Of a stretch of 64,000 nucleotides of DNA, positions 9,325 through 17,532 are shown one piece after another. The number at the start of each line of letters is the position of its first letter. Position 1 is the stretch's first letter. Position numbers and translations under genes: made by a program. Under the pieces are notes generated by a model. The model was not told the origin of the DNA. It saw only the letters and a list, made by a program, of their open reading frames with translations, and searched no databases. The stretch is from Paenibacillus sp. HGH0039 (GTDB lineage: Bacteria > Bacillota > Bacilli > Paenibacillales > NBRC-103111): assembly GCF_000411255.1 (NCBI RefSeq), contig NZ_KE150412.1:2280310-2344309 (forward strand), written 5' to 3'.

Positions 9325-10402
9325 AAGTATTCCTCCCAAAATGGTTGATTTTTGACCGCTGCTCCAGCAATCGTGTGCAAATCCCCTCCAGCAGATGTTC
9401 AGAAAAATCCCGGGCTTGCCACTCTGTAAACCGGATACCGAAACCGCAGGTTTCCCAGTAGGTTGAATTATGAAGCTCGTGGTCGCCGAACGGCTCCAGC
9501 ATGACAAAAGGGATTCCGAACGACAGCGAGTCGTTCAGGGTAGCTCCCCCCGGCTTGCTGATGATCGCTGCGCAATTGCGCATCAAGTCCGTGTAAATGG
9601 AGTAATCCCGGAGCGGGTACTCCCGGAGAACGCCGTCCTCACGGACATAGCGGACCATCGGCGGAAACGTATGCCGCCCCTGCGCGTCCCGGCTCCACGG
9701 GTCCCAGGAGGCATCCGTTCCGAAGTAGCGCGTAACCCCGTCGTCCTCCTCCACTTCGGAAGCGTCATAGACGATCACATCGAGCCGGCGGCCGAGCGCG
9801 CGGAGTTCGCGGATCGTCTCGGCGTAAGTGCCGATCCCCCAGCCGCCTCCGTGGATCAGAATGCTTCCGGCACGCTGCCCGTAAGGCAGGGGCTCCGCTT
9901 CGTCCGAAGCGATGTAGCCGCCCGGGGACAGCTTCGATGGCTCGTAAAACCAGACGTTGTCGTAGCCGGGATACAGCTGCTTGTGCACTTTAAACGACGG
10001 CGTATCCCACGCGTCCAGCCGGATCAGCCGGATATCCAGGGGCCGGCCGGCAGCCGCCTTATAGCGTTCCAGAATCGGCAGCCAGAAGCCGGTGAACACC
10101 GCAAACCGGGTGATACCGGCCCGCATCCAGTCCTCCAGCAGCCTCAGAACCGCTTCCTCGTTCAGGGAAGTGTCGACGGGCCTGGCCAGCTTATGCCCCA
10201 TACGGGCTACGGAGAAGTCCGCATGGAACGCTTTTTTGGTGGCCCGGATCTTGTGCCGGACTTCTTCGTGATACACGTTCTCCAGAACGTGAACGTCCGA
10301 ACCGACTCCCCTGCCCTGCAGGTACGTGTGCAGATGCATAGCCGGAATGTATGCGCCGAGCGAATTCCCCGACGCCAGCAAAGTAACCGAAGATGAATTC
10401 AT
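9296..10402 (-). CDS. GT28/UGT-like glycosyltransferase
   Basis: A 368-residue protein with a two-domain GT-B look. The N-terminus VTLLASGNSLGAYIPAMHL is a Rossmann-like acceptor domain. The C-terminal half has IISKPGGATLNDSLSFGIPF and EPFGDHELHNS, matching the nucleotide-sugar binding loop of MurG/UGT-type (GT28) enzymes. It should transfer a sugar from an NDP-sugar; donor and acceptor are unknown. I place the start at the ATG at 10402, preceded by CGGGAG, not at the upstream in-frame candidate at 10522, which would overlap the ATP-grasp gene heavily. The neighbouring NagZ-like hydrolase could act on the same linkage (inference). Confidence 0.75.
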   Translation of the reverse strand: MNSSSVTLLASGNSLGAYIPAMHLHTYLQGRGVGSDVHVLENVYHEEVRHKIRATKKAFHADFSVARMGHKLARPVDTSLNEEAVLRLLEDWMRAGITRFAVFTGFWLPILERYKAAAGRPLDIRLIRLDAWDTPSFKVHKQLYPGYDNVWFYEPSKLSPGGYIASDEAEPLPYGQRAGSILIHGGGWGIGTYAETIRELRALGRRLDVIVYDASEVEEDDGVTRYFGTDASWDPWSRDAQGRHTFPPMVRYVREDGVLREYPLRDYSIYTDLMRNCAAIISKPGGATLNDSLSFGIPFVMLEPFGDHELHNSTYWETCGFGIRFTEWQARDFSEHLLEGICTRLLEQRSKINHFGRNTYAAENSSYV

Positions 10403-10424
10403 TCGCAGCTCCCGAGTTGCAGAT

Positions 10425-11939
10425 TTAGTTGTACACCTTAACGGACAAGCCGGCGAGAACGTGCCGCAAGCTTTCGACCAATTCGCTGCGGTGTTCGTCG
10501 TCACGGCCGACCACCGATACATACAGCCGTCCTTTCGGCATACCGCGTTTGTTCAGTGTTCCTTCGGCCATACGGCGGCGGGTCAGAATCTCGTTGACCA
10601 TCACGGTATTGGATGAGAGAGGAACGATCCCGTACCCGCCGGGGGCCGTCAGCAGCAGACCGGACTCACGCAGAGCATGCAGCAGTCTGCCGAACGCGAA
10701 GCCTTCCGGAAGCCCGAGGGAGAGGAACGTAAGCCAGCCCGTACGGCCGTGCTTCTCCCAGCATTTATCGAGATAAGCGTTAATGAGGCCCATGGACTTG
10801 CGGGCGTTAATCTCCACGATGGATACGACTTCCCCGTCCTCCAGGATCATGGAGTCGAAGCAGACGAAGCCGTGGTAGCCGTCCTCCGCCAGAAGCCGGA
10901 GCGCTTTCTCCATCACACCGAAATAGCCGGCGTTCTCCAGCAGGCGGATAAAAGCCTCATCCGCCCTGATCGACCCGCCGTAATTTTGCTGGTGGTTGAT
11001 CATCCGCTGAACGGAGATGAATTCCGTCTCTCCGCTCTCCCGGATTAGCCAGTGAGAACTGAAATCCGTTTCTTTCTTCAGCAGAGGCTCCAGCAGGAAA
11101 TGAGAGCGCAGTCCGCTTCCCTCCTGTTTATGCAGGTGCTCCGCTATCCTCCGCTGCATCGCTTCGCTGTCGATGAGCAGATTTCCCTTGCCCGAAACGC
11201 CGAAGGGATCTTTCAGCAGGTAAGGCCCCTGCTTCAGAAGCGCATTCCCGGCCGCCTCCACTTCCGCCGCACTGCCCGCCTCCGTGCCGTAGCACTTCTC
11301 GCCGATTCTGGCCAAGAGACGGTTGGAGTACATCTTCGAATTGACGCGTACAACCGTCTTCAGGTCCGGCAAAGGCTCCAGCGGTCCGGCCGCCTGCAGG
11401 TACGCTTCCGTCTCCGCCGTAATGGCGTACGGAGACAAGATGCCGGCTGCCCCGGTGATTCCGGCTTCTTCCGCCGATTGCGCCTGTCGGGAGGCTCCGG
11501 CAGCATTCATCGGAGCGAGGGATTGCGGCTGCTCCGCACCGGTAGAATAACCGGAACCGGCGGCCTGCAGCACCCTGTTTTCCGGATCGACAAGCTTGTC
11601 TTTGTCGGCCGCAAGCCGGAACACACACCGCTTGAAATCGTCCGGTCCGGGCAGGGCGGCCCGCTCGTCGTTCAAATCATAGAGGTAGCGGTTCCGAAAG
11701 GAAAACCCTAACCCCTCCAGGTACTCGTGCAGCACCGGATCGATTTTGCAGCGGCTGTAAAGGATATCTTCCGGTCCGCAGAACGGAAACAACAGATCGT
11801 CCATGCAGAGGACAATTGACTCTCGGTCCTTATCGGGCATAGCCGGCAGCCGGGCCAGATCCGGATCCCTCCAGCGCGTTTCGGGATCGAAGGTTCCCAT
11901 AACGGTTTTCGGAATCATGCCGGCTTCACTGTTTGACAT
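10425..11939 (-). CDS. ATP-grasp ligase (BtrJ/PGM1-like)
   Basis: A 504-residue protein. A poorly conserved 200-residue N-terminal region precedes an ATP-grasp fold. LKDPFGVSGKGNLL is the ATP-binding Gly-rich loop and SIVEINARKSMG is the metal-binding E-x-N-x-R motif. ATP-grasp enzymes activate a carboxylate as acyl phosphate and join it to an amine or thiol. In butirosin biosynthesis BtrJ loads glutamate on a carrier protein, and PGM1 joins peptides. Overlap of 14 nt with the upstream ACP gene argues that the carrier is its partner. A central Ala/Gly/Ser-rich stretch at about 125-160 looks like a flexible linker. The amino acid used cannot be read from the sequence. Confidence 0.8.
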   Translation of the reverse strand: MSNSEAGMIPKTVMGTFDPETRWRDPDLARLPAMPDKDRESIVLCMDDLLFPFCGPEDILYSRCKIDPVLHEYLEGLGFSFRNRYLYDLNDERAALPGPDDFKRCVFRLAADKDKLVDPENRVLQAAGSGYSTGAEQPQSLAPMNAAGASRQAQSAEEAGITGAAGILSPYAITAETEAYLQAAGPLEPLPDLKTVVRVNSKMYSNRLLARIGEKCYGTEAGSAAEVEAAGNALLKQGPYLLKDPFGVSGKGNLLIDSEAMQRRIAEHLHKQEGSGLRSHFLLEPLLKKETDFSSHWLIRESGETEFISVQRMINHQQNYGGSIRADEAFIRLLENAGYFGVMEKALRLLAEDGYHGFVCFDSMILEDGEVVSIVEINARKSMGLINAYLDKCWEKHGRTGWLTFLSLGLPEGFAFGRLLHALRESGLLLTAPGGYGIVPLSSNTVMVNEILTRRRMAEGTLNKRGMPKGRLYVSVVGRDDEHRSELVESLRHVLAGLSVKVYN

Positions 11940-12201
11940 CTTCGTACAGCGGCTGCGCTTGGGACTGGCAGCTTTTCAAAAAAGAGATAAACGTTTCGAT
12001 CGACTCGAGATGTTCGTAATCGAATTGGTCGTAGTCGATGGCGACGTTCAACTGATCCTCGACTTTCAGCATAAACTGGATCATTTGCAGTGAATCGAGG
12101 CCTATATCGTTGTTAAGGTCCGTTGCGGGGGACAGGGATTGCCGGAGTTCCGGTTGATCTTCTTTGATAGCGCACAAAATGTCTACGATTTTATCGTACA
12201 T
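11926..12201 (-). CDS. Acyl carrier protein (pathway-specific)
   Basis: A 91-residue acidic four-helix carrier. The phosphopantetheine site is GLDSLQM with Ser37 as attachment residue, followed by the usual helix III region. It is the first gene of the operon and overlaps the ATP-grasp gene by 14 nt, so it probably carries the acyl or amino-acyl group made by that ligase. It is not the housekeeping AcpP: there are no fab genes nearby and the C-terminal 15 residues (QSQAQPLYEDVKQ) are an unusual tail. A good promoter lies about 120 nt upstream. Confidence 0.9.
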   Translation of the reverse strand: MYDKIVDILCAIKEDQPELRQSLSPATDLNNDIGLDSLQMIQFMLKVEDQLNVAIDYDQFDYEHLESIETFISFLKSCQSQAQPLYEDVKQ

Positions 12202-12320
12202 GACTACACTCCTTTAAAGGGTTAATGTGTGAGGGTGCAACCGAGTTCTTGCGTTCACAAACTCCAGTACAAACGATAACCTGCTCGCTGTCTCCCCTCC
12301 TTTTTCCATAAGTTACAATT

Positions 12321-12349
12321 ATTATCCTCCTGCTGTTAAAAGCTGTCAA
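12321..12349 (-). promoter_or_regulatory. SigA-type promoter of the biosynthetic operon
   Basis: On the minus strand TTGACA (12349-12344), a 17-nt spacer and GATAAT (12326-12321) form a near-consensus vegetative promoter. It faces the ACP gene, leaving a leader of roughly 110 nt. No further promoter of this quality is visible before 5300, so it probably drives the ten-gene operon. Confidence 0.75.
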
Positions 12350-12561
12350 TGTTTACAATCCTGTATAAATATTAAGTTTTGTTTACAAAAACCTAAAATA
12401 AGACGCTTATTCAGGCTTTTCCCACCCTTTTTGAAAGAGTATTTGAAAGAGTAGGAGAATCGTCGCGGGTGGAAATTTGTGCTAACCGGATCCGTTCCCG
12501 TTTCATCCTTTTCCCCTCCGGTTAAGAAGAAATACAACAGAACAAGAGAGGAGAATGAGTC

Positions 12562-12678
12562 ATGAAATCTTCCTTGATGCAAAAGGTTGCGACAGGAGTT
12601 TTAGTGGCGGTGCTCCCGAAACTCGTTGACATGGCCTTCGAAAAAATGAGAAGCAAAAAACAGAGCCGCGTCCAGTAA
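12562..12678 (+). CDS. 38-residue small hydrophobic/basic peptide
   Basis: A short ORF beginning MKSSLMQKVATGVLVAVLP and ending KMRSKKQSRVQ. It has a hydrophobic or amphipathic helix (residues about 5-26) followed by a strongly basic tail, and AGAGGAGAA lies about 8 nt before the ATG, so translation is likely. It could be a small membrane protein or an amphipathic peptide; I do not recognise the family. It lies divergent from the biosynthetic operon and ends about 105 nt before a terminator hairpin. Confidence 0.6.
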   Translation: MKSSLMQKVATGVLVAVLPKLVDMAFEKMRSKKQSRVQ

Positions 12679-12784
12679 AACGGATAACGGCCCTGACTGC
12701 CTCCGGGCAGCTGATTCCCTCACACCGTTCATGCCTGTCAGGCGCGCTGCACAAGGCTGGAACGTTTGCATAGAAGAACACAGG

Positions 12785-12836
12785 AAAAATCCCTTGTCGA
12801 GTAAACAATTGTTTGCTTGGAAGGGATTTTTTTGAT
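12785..12836. terminator. Terminator hairpin
   Basis: AAAAATCCCTT (12785-12795) pairs with AAGGGATTTTT (12821-12831), and the loop holds a second palindrome AAACAATTGTTT. The T run follows on the plus strand, serving the 38-residue peptide gene. Confidence 0.7.
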
Positions 12837-12939
12837 GTTTTCTTAAGTGCAGGCCGAGTGCTTTCGCAGCGAAAATTATGGTAAAATATACAAATAAAAG
12901 CGTAATTTTGGTGTATTTTCTTCACCCGGAGGTGATGGT

Positions 12940-13173
12940 TTGATTGCTCTTCTGTATTCATTCCTGAGCATTGCCGCATTGCTCACCGTAAAATTCCTGA
13001 ACGTCAGTCCCGCGATTACACTTACTACGGCGTGCTTGCTTATCGCTGCCGCCTTCGTATGTGCGTACCTGGATTACAAAAGTAACAAAGGCTTTAACTC
13101 TTACATGAAAAACGTCAGCATAACCTACTTGATTTTCATCGTGATTTTCGCGTATACAGCGGTGAGTCTGTAA
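12940..13173 (+). CDS. Small two- or three-span membrane protein
   Basis: A 77-residue protein, almost all hydrophobic, with segments at about 2-18, 24-42 and 58-77 separated by a short polar loop (DYKSNKGFNSYMKN). It resembles the many small membrane proteins of Bacilli without a known role. The start is TTG at 12940, with GGAGGTGAT six nt upstream; the ATG at 12935 runs into a stop two codons later and cannot be used. No function is proposed. Confidence 0.65.
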   Translation: MIALLYSFLSIAALLTVKFLNVSPAITLTTACLLIAAAFVCAYLDYKSNKGFNSYMKNVSITYLIFIVIFAYTAVSL

Positions 13174-13185
13174 GTCCCTTACTAG

Positions 13186-13629
13186 TTGCTCTTTCTATTT
13201 CATTTCGTTTTTCAGGAGTTGATTAAAGTTAAACTTCGACGAATAATTATAATAATCCTTACTTTAATTTGCGTCGGATTGCTTGTTGCCTGGTACGTCA
13301 ATAATTCTCTGGAAAAACCTATTCTAACAAAAGACGAAGCCATATCGGTTGCAAAAGGAAAGCTGCAATGGACTGAATCGCAGCTTGTGGAAAATACATT
13401 AATTGATAGAAAAACAACTCAATTTGATCCTACCGAAAGGGAATCGTATTTTTTCGAAAAAGTTAACAAAAGGCACCGTTATTTTTATCATATCGTATAT
13501 TGGAATCATTCAGATCCTAAGGGCGCAATCGCCGATTTGTGGATAGACAGTAAGGATGGAAAGGTCGTACTAGGAAAAATCCATGAGCCGGATCTAAAGA
13601 GTGCCCGTGAGTTTTCCGATCTAGAATAA
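13186..13629 (+). CDS. Membrane-anchored PepSY-like protein
   Basis: At most 147 residues: one N-terminal membrane segment (RRIIIIILTLICVGLLVAWY) and an outer part with ILTKDEAISVAKGKL and ADLWIDSKDGKVVLGKI, the pattern of a PepSY/YpmB-type domain, which often modulates cell-surface peptidases. The start is uncertain. The best ribosome binding site (AGGAG at about 13213) has no ATG/GTG/TTG at proper spacing, while TTG codons at 13186 and 13219 are too early or too close. It is followed at once by a strong bidirectional terminator. The domain call is tentative. Confidence 0.6.
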   Translation: MLFLFHFVFQELIKVKLRRIIIIILTLICVGLLVAWYVNNSLEKPILTKDEAISVAKGKLQWTESQLVENTLIDRKTTQFDPTERESYFFEKVNKRHRYFYHIVYWNHSDPKGAIADLWIDSKDGKVVLGKIHEPDLKSAREFSDLE

Positions 13630-13641
13630 GTAGAATTTGAA

Positions 13642-13686
13642 AAAAACAAGGTCAAGAGCTGGAGTACAGCTCTTGACCTTGTTTTT
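13642..13686. terminator. Bidirectional terminator, 20-bp perfect stem
   Basis: Arms 13642-13661 and 13667-13686 are exact complements with a 5-nt loop, flanked by A and T runs, so the hairpin can end transcription from both sides (the PepSY-like gene and the sugar ABC operon). Confidence 0.92.
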
Positions 13687-13699
13687 AATGTGCCCATCC

Positions 13700-14593
13700 T
13701 TAACCCTTAACCGCGCCGGCAACCATGCCTTTCATGATCTGCTCCTGGAAGGCCAGGTAGATCAGAATGGTCGGGATGACCGAGATAGCCATGGCCGCCA
13801 TCGTCAGCCTGTAGTCCGTGCCGAAACCGGTAGCGAACTGCGACAAGCTGAGCGGAAGCGTCTTGAGGGACGGCTTGTTGATAAACACGAGCGCGAACGC
13901 GAAATCGTTCCAGTAACGCAGGAACGCGAGAATTCCGACGGTGGACAGCGCGGGAACGGACAGGGGCAGCAGCATTTTGGTGAAAATGCCCCAGTAGCCC
14001 GTACCGTCGATCAGCGCGGCTTCCTCGATTTCCTTCGGCACCGACGTCATGTAGGCGGCGATGATGAAGATGGCTACCGGCAGCTCAAAGGCGACGTACG
14101 GCAGAATCAGCGCGCCGTACGTGTCGAGCATGCCGATTTTTTTCAGCATGATGAACAGCGGCACGAGCGTACTGTGCACGGGAATGAGCATGCCGAGCAG
14201 GAAGTAGCCCATCAGCGGTCCGCGCATGCGGAACGAGAAGCGGGAGAGGACGAACGCGGTCAGTGCGCCAATGGCCAGAGTAAGCACCAGCGCAACCAGC
14301 GTGACGATCGCCGAGTTGATGACGGCCGTCTCGATATCCGCCACTTTCCAGGCCTGCACGAAGTTGTCCCATTTCCATTCCGCCGGAAGGCCGAACGGCT
14401 TGCCGAAAAATTCGTCGTTGGTCTTGAATGCGCTGATAAACAGCCAGATCAGCGGGTACAGCGTGACGAGCGCGTACACGGCAAGCAAAATATTTAAAAT
14501 CGAGCTTTTGGCGAGCTTGCCAAAAGCGTTCTCTCTGCGGGCGGGTTCCGTCCCTTTCACGGGAGGAACGGCGGTTCCGGTCATCTGTGGCAT
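13700..14593 (-). CDS. Carbohydrate ABC transporter permease, MalG type
   Basis: A 297-residue inner-membrane protein with six predicted segments. The EAA loop reads EEAALIDGTGYWGIFTKMLL, where the transporter ATPase docks. It ends in the typical GMVAGAVKG tail of MalG-like subunits. It forms a heterodimer with the MalF-type gene immediately upstream (19-nt gap, AGGAGG before the ATG at 14593). No ATPase gene is present, as is usual for Firmicute CUT1 importers that share a common MsmX-type ATPase. Confidence 0.93.
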   Translation of the reverse strand: MPQMTGTAVPPVKGTEPARRENAFGKLAKSSILNILLAVYALVTLYPLIWLFISAFKTNDEFFGKPFGLPAEWKWDNFVQAWKVADIETAVINSAIVTLVALVLTLAIGALTAFVLSRFSFRMRGPLMGYFLLGMLIPVHSTLVPLFIMLKKIGMLDTYGALILPYVAFELPVAIFIIAAYMTSVPKEIEEAALIDGTGYWGIFTKMLLPLSVPALSTVGILAFLRYWNDFAFALVFINKPSLKTLPLSLSQFATGFGTDYRLTMAAMAISVIPTILIYLAFQEQIMKGMVAGAVKG

Positions 14594-14612
14594 GCGAGCC
14601 CTCCTCCTTTCG

Positions 14613-15491
14613 TCATACAGCCTGATTCCGTCTCATGAGCCGCTGGCTTCCGGCGATCAGCACCAGGCTGATAATGATGATCAGCGTGGAAATGGCGCTG
14701 CCGTACCCGAAGCGGTAGACGGAGAACGTGTTGTTGTACATATAGGAGGCGAGCAGTTCCGTTGAATGCGCAGGACCGCCCCCGGTCATGACATAGATCA
14801 GGTCGAAAGCCTTCAAGCTTCCCGAAATACAAAGCACGATCGTGACCTTCACGGTATCCCAGATCATCGGCAGCGTAACGGAGAACAGCTTGCGGCTTCC
14901 CGTCGCCCCGTCGATCATGGCGGCATCGTCAATATCCGAAGGAATATTTTGAAGCGCCGCGATAAACATGATGAGATAAGGCCCGATATAATTCCAGATA
15001 ATCGGAACGGTCAGCGCGAGCATGGACACCGATTTGTCGGAAAGCCAGGCTTTCTTCCACGATTCCAGCCCCACCGCATCCAGCAGGAAGTTCAGAATCC
15101 CGATTTGCGGGTGATAAATGTAGCTCCAGATAATCCCGACGACGACCGACGAAAGCACCATCGGCATAAATACCGCCGAGCGGATAAAACGCTGGAAGAA
15201 GTTGCTCTTGCGCAGCACCAGGGCCAGCACGAGGGCGATCGGCACCTGTCCGAAGACGGAAGCCGCTACCACGATCAGGTTATTTTTTAACGCGAGCCAG
15301 AAGATCGGATCCTTCAGGGCTTCGACATAGTTATCAAATCCGTTGAACTTGGCTTCTCCAATCCCTTTCCAGTCGAAAAACCCGTAATACGCCGACCAGA
15401 AAATCGGGACAATGACAAATACGCTGTAAATAAGCAGCGCAGGCAGGAGACCAAGCACGATAAAGTTGGTCCTTCTTGACGAGGAAGTCAT
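14613..15491 (-). CDS. Carbohydrate ABC transporter permease, MalF type
   Basis: A 292-residue CUT1-family permease with six membrane segments. The EAA motif lies in DDAAMIDGATGSRKLFSVTL. GGAGGGGAGAG precedes the ATG at 15491. It follows the solute-binding protein gene after a 371-nt gap that contains a hairpin, an arrangement that gives the binding protein a higher transcript level than the permeases. The substrate is likely an oligosaccharide or sugar, not identifiable from sequence. Confidence 0.93.
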   Translation of the reverse strand: MTSSSRRTNFIVLGLLPALLIYSVFVIVPIFWSAYYGFFDWKGIGEAKFNGFDNYVEALKDPIFWLALKNNLIVVAASVFGQVPIALVLALVLRKSNFFQRFIRSAVFMPMVLSSVVVGIIWSYIYHPQIGILNFLLDAVGLESWKKAWLSDKSVSMLALTVPIIWNYIGPYLIMFIAALQNIPSDIDDAAMIDGATGSRKLFSVTLPMIWDTVKVTIVLCISGSLKAFDLIYVMTGGGPAHSTELLASYMYNNTFSVYRFGYGSAISTLIIIISLVLIAGSQRLMRRNQAV

Positions 15492-15815
15492 GGCGTCTCT
15501 CCCCTCCTATTGGTGTATACCTTCAAGGCGGTTCAAAAAATATCTACTAAACCTATCAGGAAGCATGGTTATTCACCGGTAAAGCAGCGTGCGGAAACAG
15601 CTTCAGACTGCGTAATGCGGGCAGACTGCGGGGCGTATTTCCGCCGTGCTTTCCTACCGGGAATTCCGTTGTGCCCGGCTTTTCACCGGGATCGTTCTTT
15701 TTATGATCTCAATCGTTCGAAAATTTTCCGGCTTCCCGGCCGCGCCGATGTCCGGCCGTCCGTTGTTCCGGCAGGTCTTTCTCCGCCGTCCTGGCTCTCT
15801 CCGCCTGTCTTTGTT

Positions 15816-15839
15816 AAAAACGGGGCGACTAGCGCCCCG
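15816..15839 (-). terminator. Attenuator hairpin between binding protein and permeases
   Basis: CGGGGCG (15821-15827) and CGCCCCG (15833-15839) form a GC-rich stem followed on the minus strand by TTTTT. It lies about 24 nt beyond the binding-protein stop, so most transcripts should end here and only some continue into the permease genes. Nothing else is seen in 15492-15815. Confidence 0.8.
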
Positions 15840-15862
15840 CTTCTTCTACTACCGGAATCCTG

Positions 15863-17188
15863 TTATTTACCGAGAGATTTCGCCTGTGCATCCTGCAGTT
15901 TCTTCGCTACATCTTCCGGTTTGCCGCCCATCAGAAGCTCCTGAATGCCGTTGTTGATCACTTCGGAAGCCGCCGAGGAAAGCTGGGAATCATAAACCGG
16001 CGTACGTTTTACCTGGCCGACCAGGTCGTTCACTTTCGCGAAAAGAGTGGAAACCTTGCTCTTATCCAGCTCGACTTTATAGGAGACCAACTGGTTGGAC
16101 TCCAGCGTGCGCTTCTGCGCTTCCGGTCCGGCCATCGCCTGGATCAGCTTGTCAGCCGCTTCTTTCTTCGCGCCCTCCACTTTCTTGTTGAGACCCAGGC
16201 CTATGCCTACAACGCCGGAGAGGGATTTCGGATCGCCTTTACCGTTAGGAACGGATGGCAGTACCGTAACTTCGATGTTGTTCAACGCTTCCGGCTGCGC
16301 GCCGTTGGTCAGATTGGTCAAGGCCCATCCGCCGTCGATCATCATAGCCGCTTTGCCTTGTGCAAACATTTGCTCCATTTGCGTGTTGTCGATGGAGTTG
16401 AAGCCTTCCTGGAAAGCTCCCGCTTTGCCGAGATCCTGCAGCGCTTTCAGAGCGGCTACGAATTCGGGATCGGTGAACTTCGCACCGTCTTGTGCCGCCG
16501 CTTTCATAAACCATTCCGTACCGGTGTAACGGTCTGCCAGAGAGCTGAGAATACTGGACTGGGCAAGCCATGCGGCTTTATTGCCGAGGGCGATCGGGGT
16601 AATTTTCTTGGATTTGAACGTCTCGATCGCTTTCATCATTTCGTCCCAAGTTTTAGGTACCGTTACGCCGTTATCATCAAACATTTTCTTGTTGTAGTAA
16701 AGGATAGAGGTCGGGGACAACGACATCGGAATGCTGTATACTTTGCCGTCTACCGTAAAGTCGTCGAAGGAGTTCGGGAGGAAACCGTTCTTCCACTCCG
16801 CATTTTTGTCGAGCAGATCGCCCACAGGCTGGAGCAAGTTACCGCTTACAAATTCTTTGGTCATAGCGCCCGGCCACATCTGGAACAGGTCCGGCATTTC
16901 GTTTGCTGCTGCAACCGTTTTCAAACGCGTTTTGTAACCGTCCGGCGGAATCGCCTGTACTTCAAGCTCTACATTCGGGTTCGCTTTTTTGTATTCTTCG
17001 ATGATAGCCCGCATCGTTTTGGCGCGCGCATCTTCACCCGTAAAGTTGTGCCACAGGGAAAGCTTGACTTTTTCGGTCCCTTTACCGGCGTCGCCCGTGC
17101 CCGTTGTTGCCGGCTCTTTGCTGCATGCGGATAACAATGAGAGTGACAGAATCAACGCAATACCTGTTTTTGCCGTTTTTTTCATCAT
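15863..17188 (-). CDS. Extracellular sugar-binding lipoprotein
   Basis: A 441-residue substrate-binding protein of the CUT1 system. The signal peptide and lipobox LLSACSKEP put the lipidated Cys at residue 22, after which a Thr/Gly-rich linker leads into the bilobal domain (KVKLSLWHNFTGEDARAKTM onwards). It is anchored on the outer face of the membrane and hands sugar to the two permeases downstream. The ATG at 17188 has AGGAGGGG upstream. The YesN/YesM pair encoded just upstream very probably controls its expression. Confidence 0.93.
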   Translation of the reverse strand: MMKKTAKTGIALILSLSLLSACSKEPATTGTGDAGKGTEKVKLSLWHNFTGEDARAKTMRAIIEEYKKANPNVELEVQAIPPDGYKTRLKTVAAANEMPDLFQMWPGAMTKEFVSGNLLQPVGDLLDKNAEWKNGFLPNSFDDFTVDGKVYSIPMSLSPTSILYYNKKMFDDNGVTVPKTWDEMMKAIETFKSKKITPIALGNKAAWLAQSSILSSLADRYTGTEWFMKAAAQDGAKFTDPEFVAALKALQDLGKAGAFQEGFNSIDNTQMEQMFAQGKAAMMIDGGWALTNLTNGAQPEALNNIEVTVLPSVPNGKGDPKSLSGVVGIGLGLNKKVEGAKKEAADKLIQAMAGPEAQKRTLESNQLVSYKVELDKSKVSTLFAKVNDLVGQVKRTPVYDSQLSSAASEVINNGIQELLMGGKPEDVAKKLQDAQAKSLGK

Positions 17189-17323
17189 GTGTAACCCCTC
17201 CTTATCTCTATTCTTTTTTAGTATAAAAGGGGACAGCCATTGTCAAAAGGGGAGTGATTTCGGGGATAGGGTGGGGTAAATTCAGCCCTTTTAGACGCCC
17301 CCGCCCTCCAATACCTGGAAAAG

Positions 17324-17362
17324 AAAAAGGCCCCGGCGATGCCGGCAAGCATCACGGAGCCT
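17324..17362 (-). terminator. Terminator after the yesN-like gene
   Basis: An imperfect stem of about 14 bp (AGGC..GATGC with GCATC..GCCT) is followed on the minus strand by TTTTT. It separates the two-component genes from the sugar transporter genes. The rest of 17189-17532 holds only the ribosome binding site of the binding protein. Confidence 0.7.
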
Positions 17363-17532
17363 TTATTTTAAACACCGGCAGGGCCCTGTTTACCAGGTTG
17401 CCCTGCTTTCCTCCTGACTCCGCGAGCCCGAATCTACTGAATTTAGAGAAACGGAAATCCTCCGGCTTCAAGCCGTTATCAGCGTTCAAAAGCACGTATC
17501 CGGCCGACCGGCCGGGCTCCGGGTCCAATGCT

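Noticed and set aside
12346-12979. Minus-strand ORFs of 78 and 139 codons near the divergent promoter region
   Set aside because: No ribosome binding site, low-complexity translation, and they run across the plus-strand small peptide gene and terminator.
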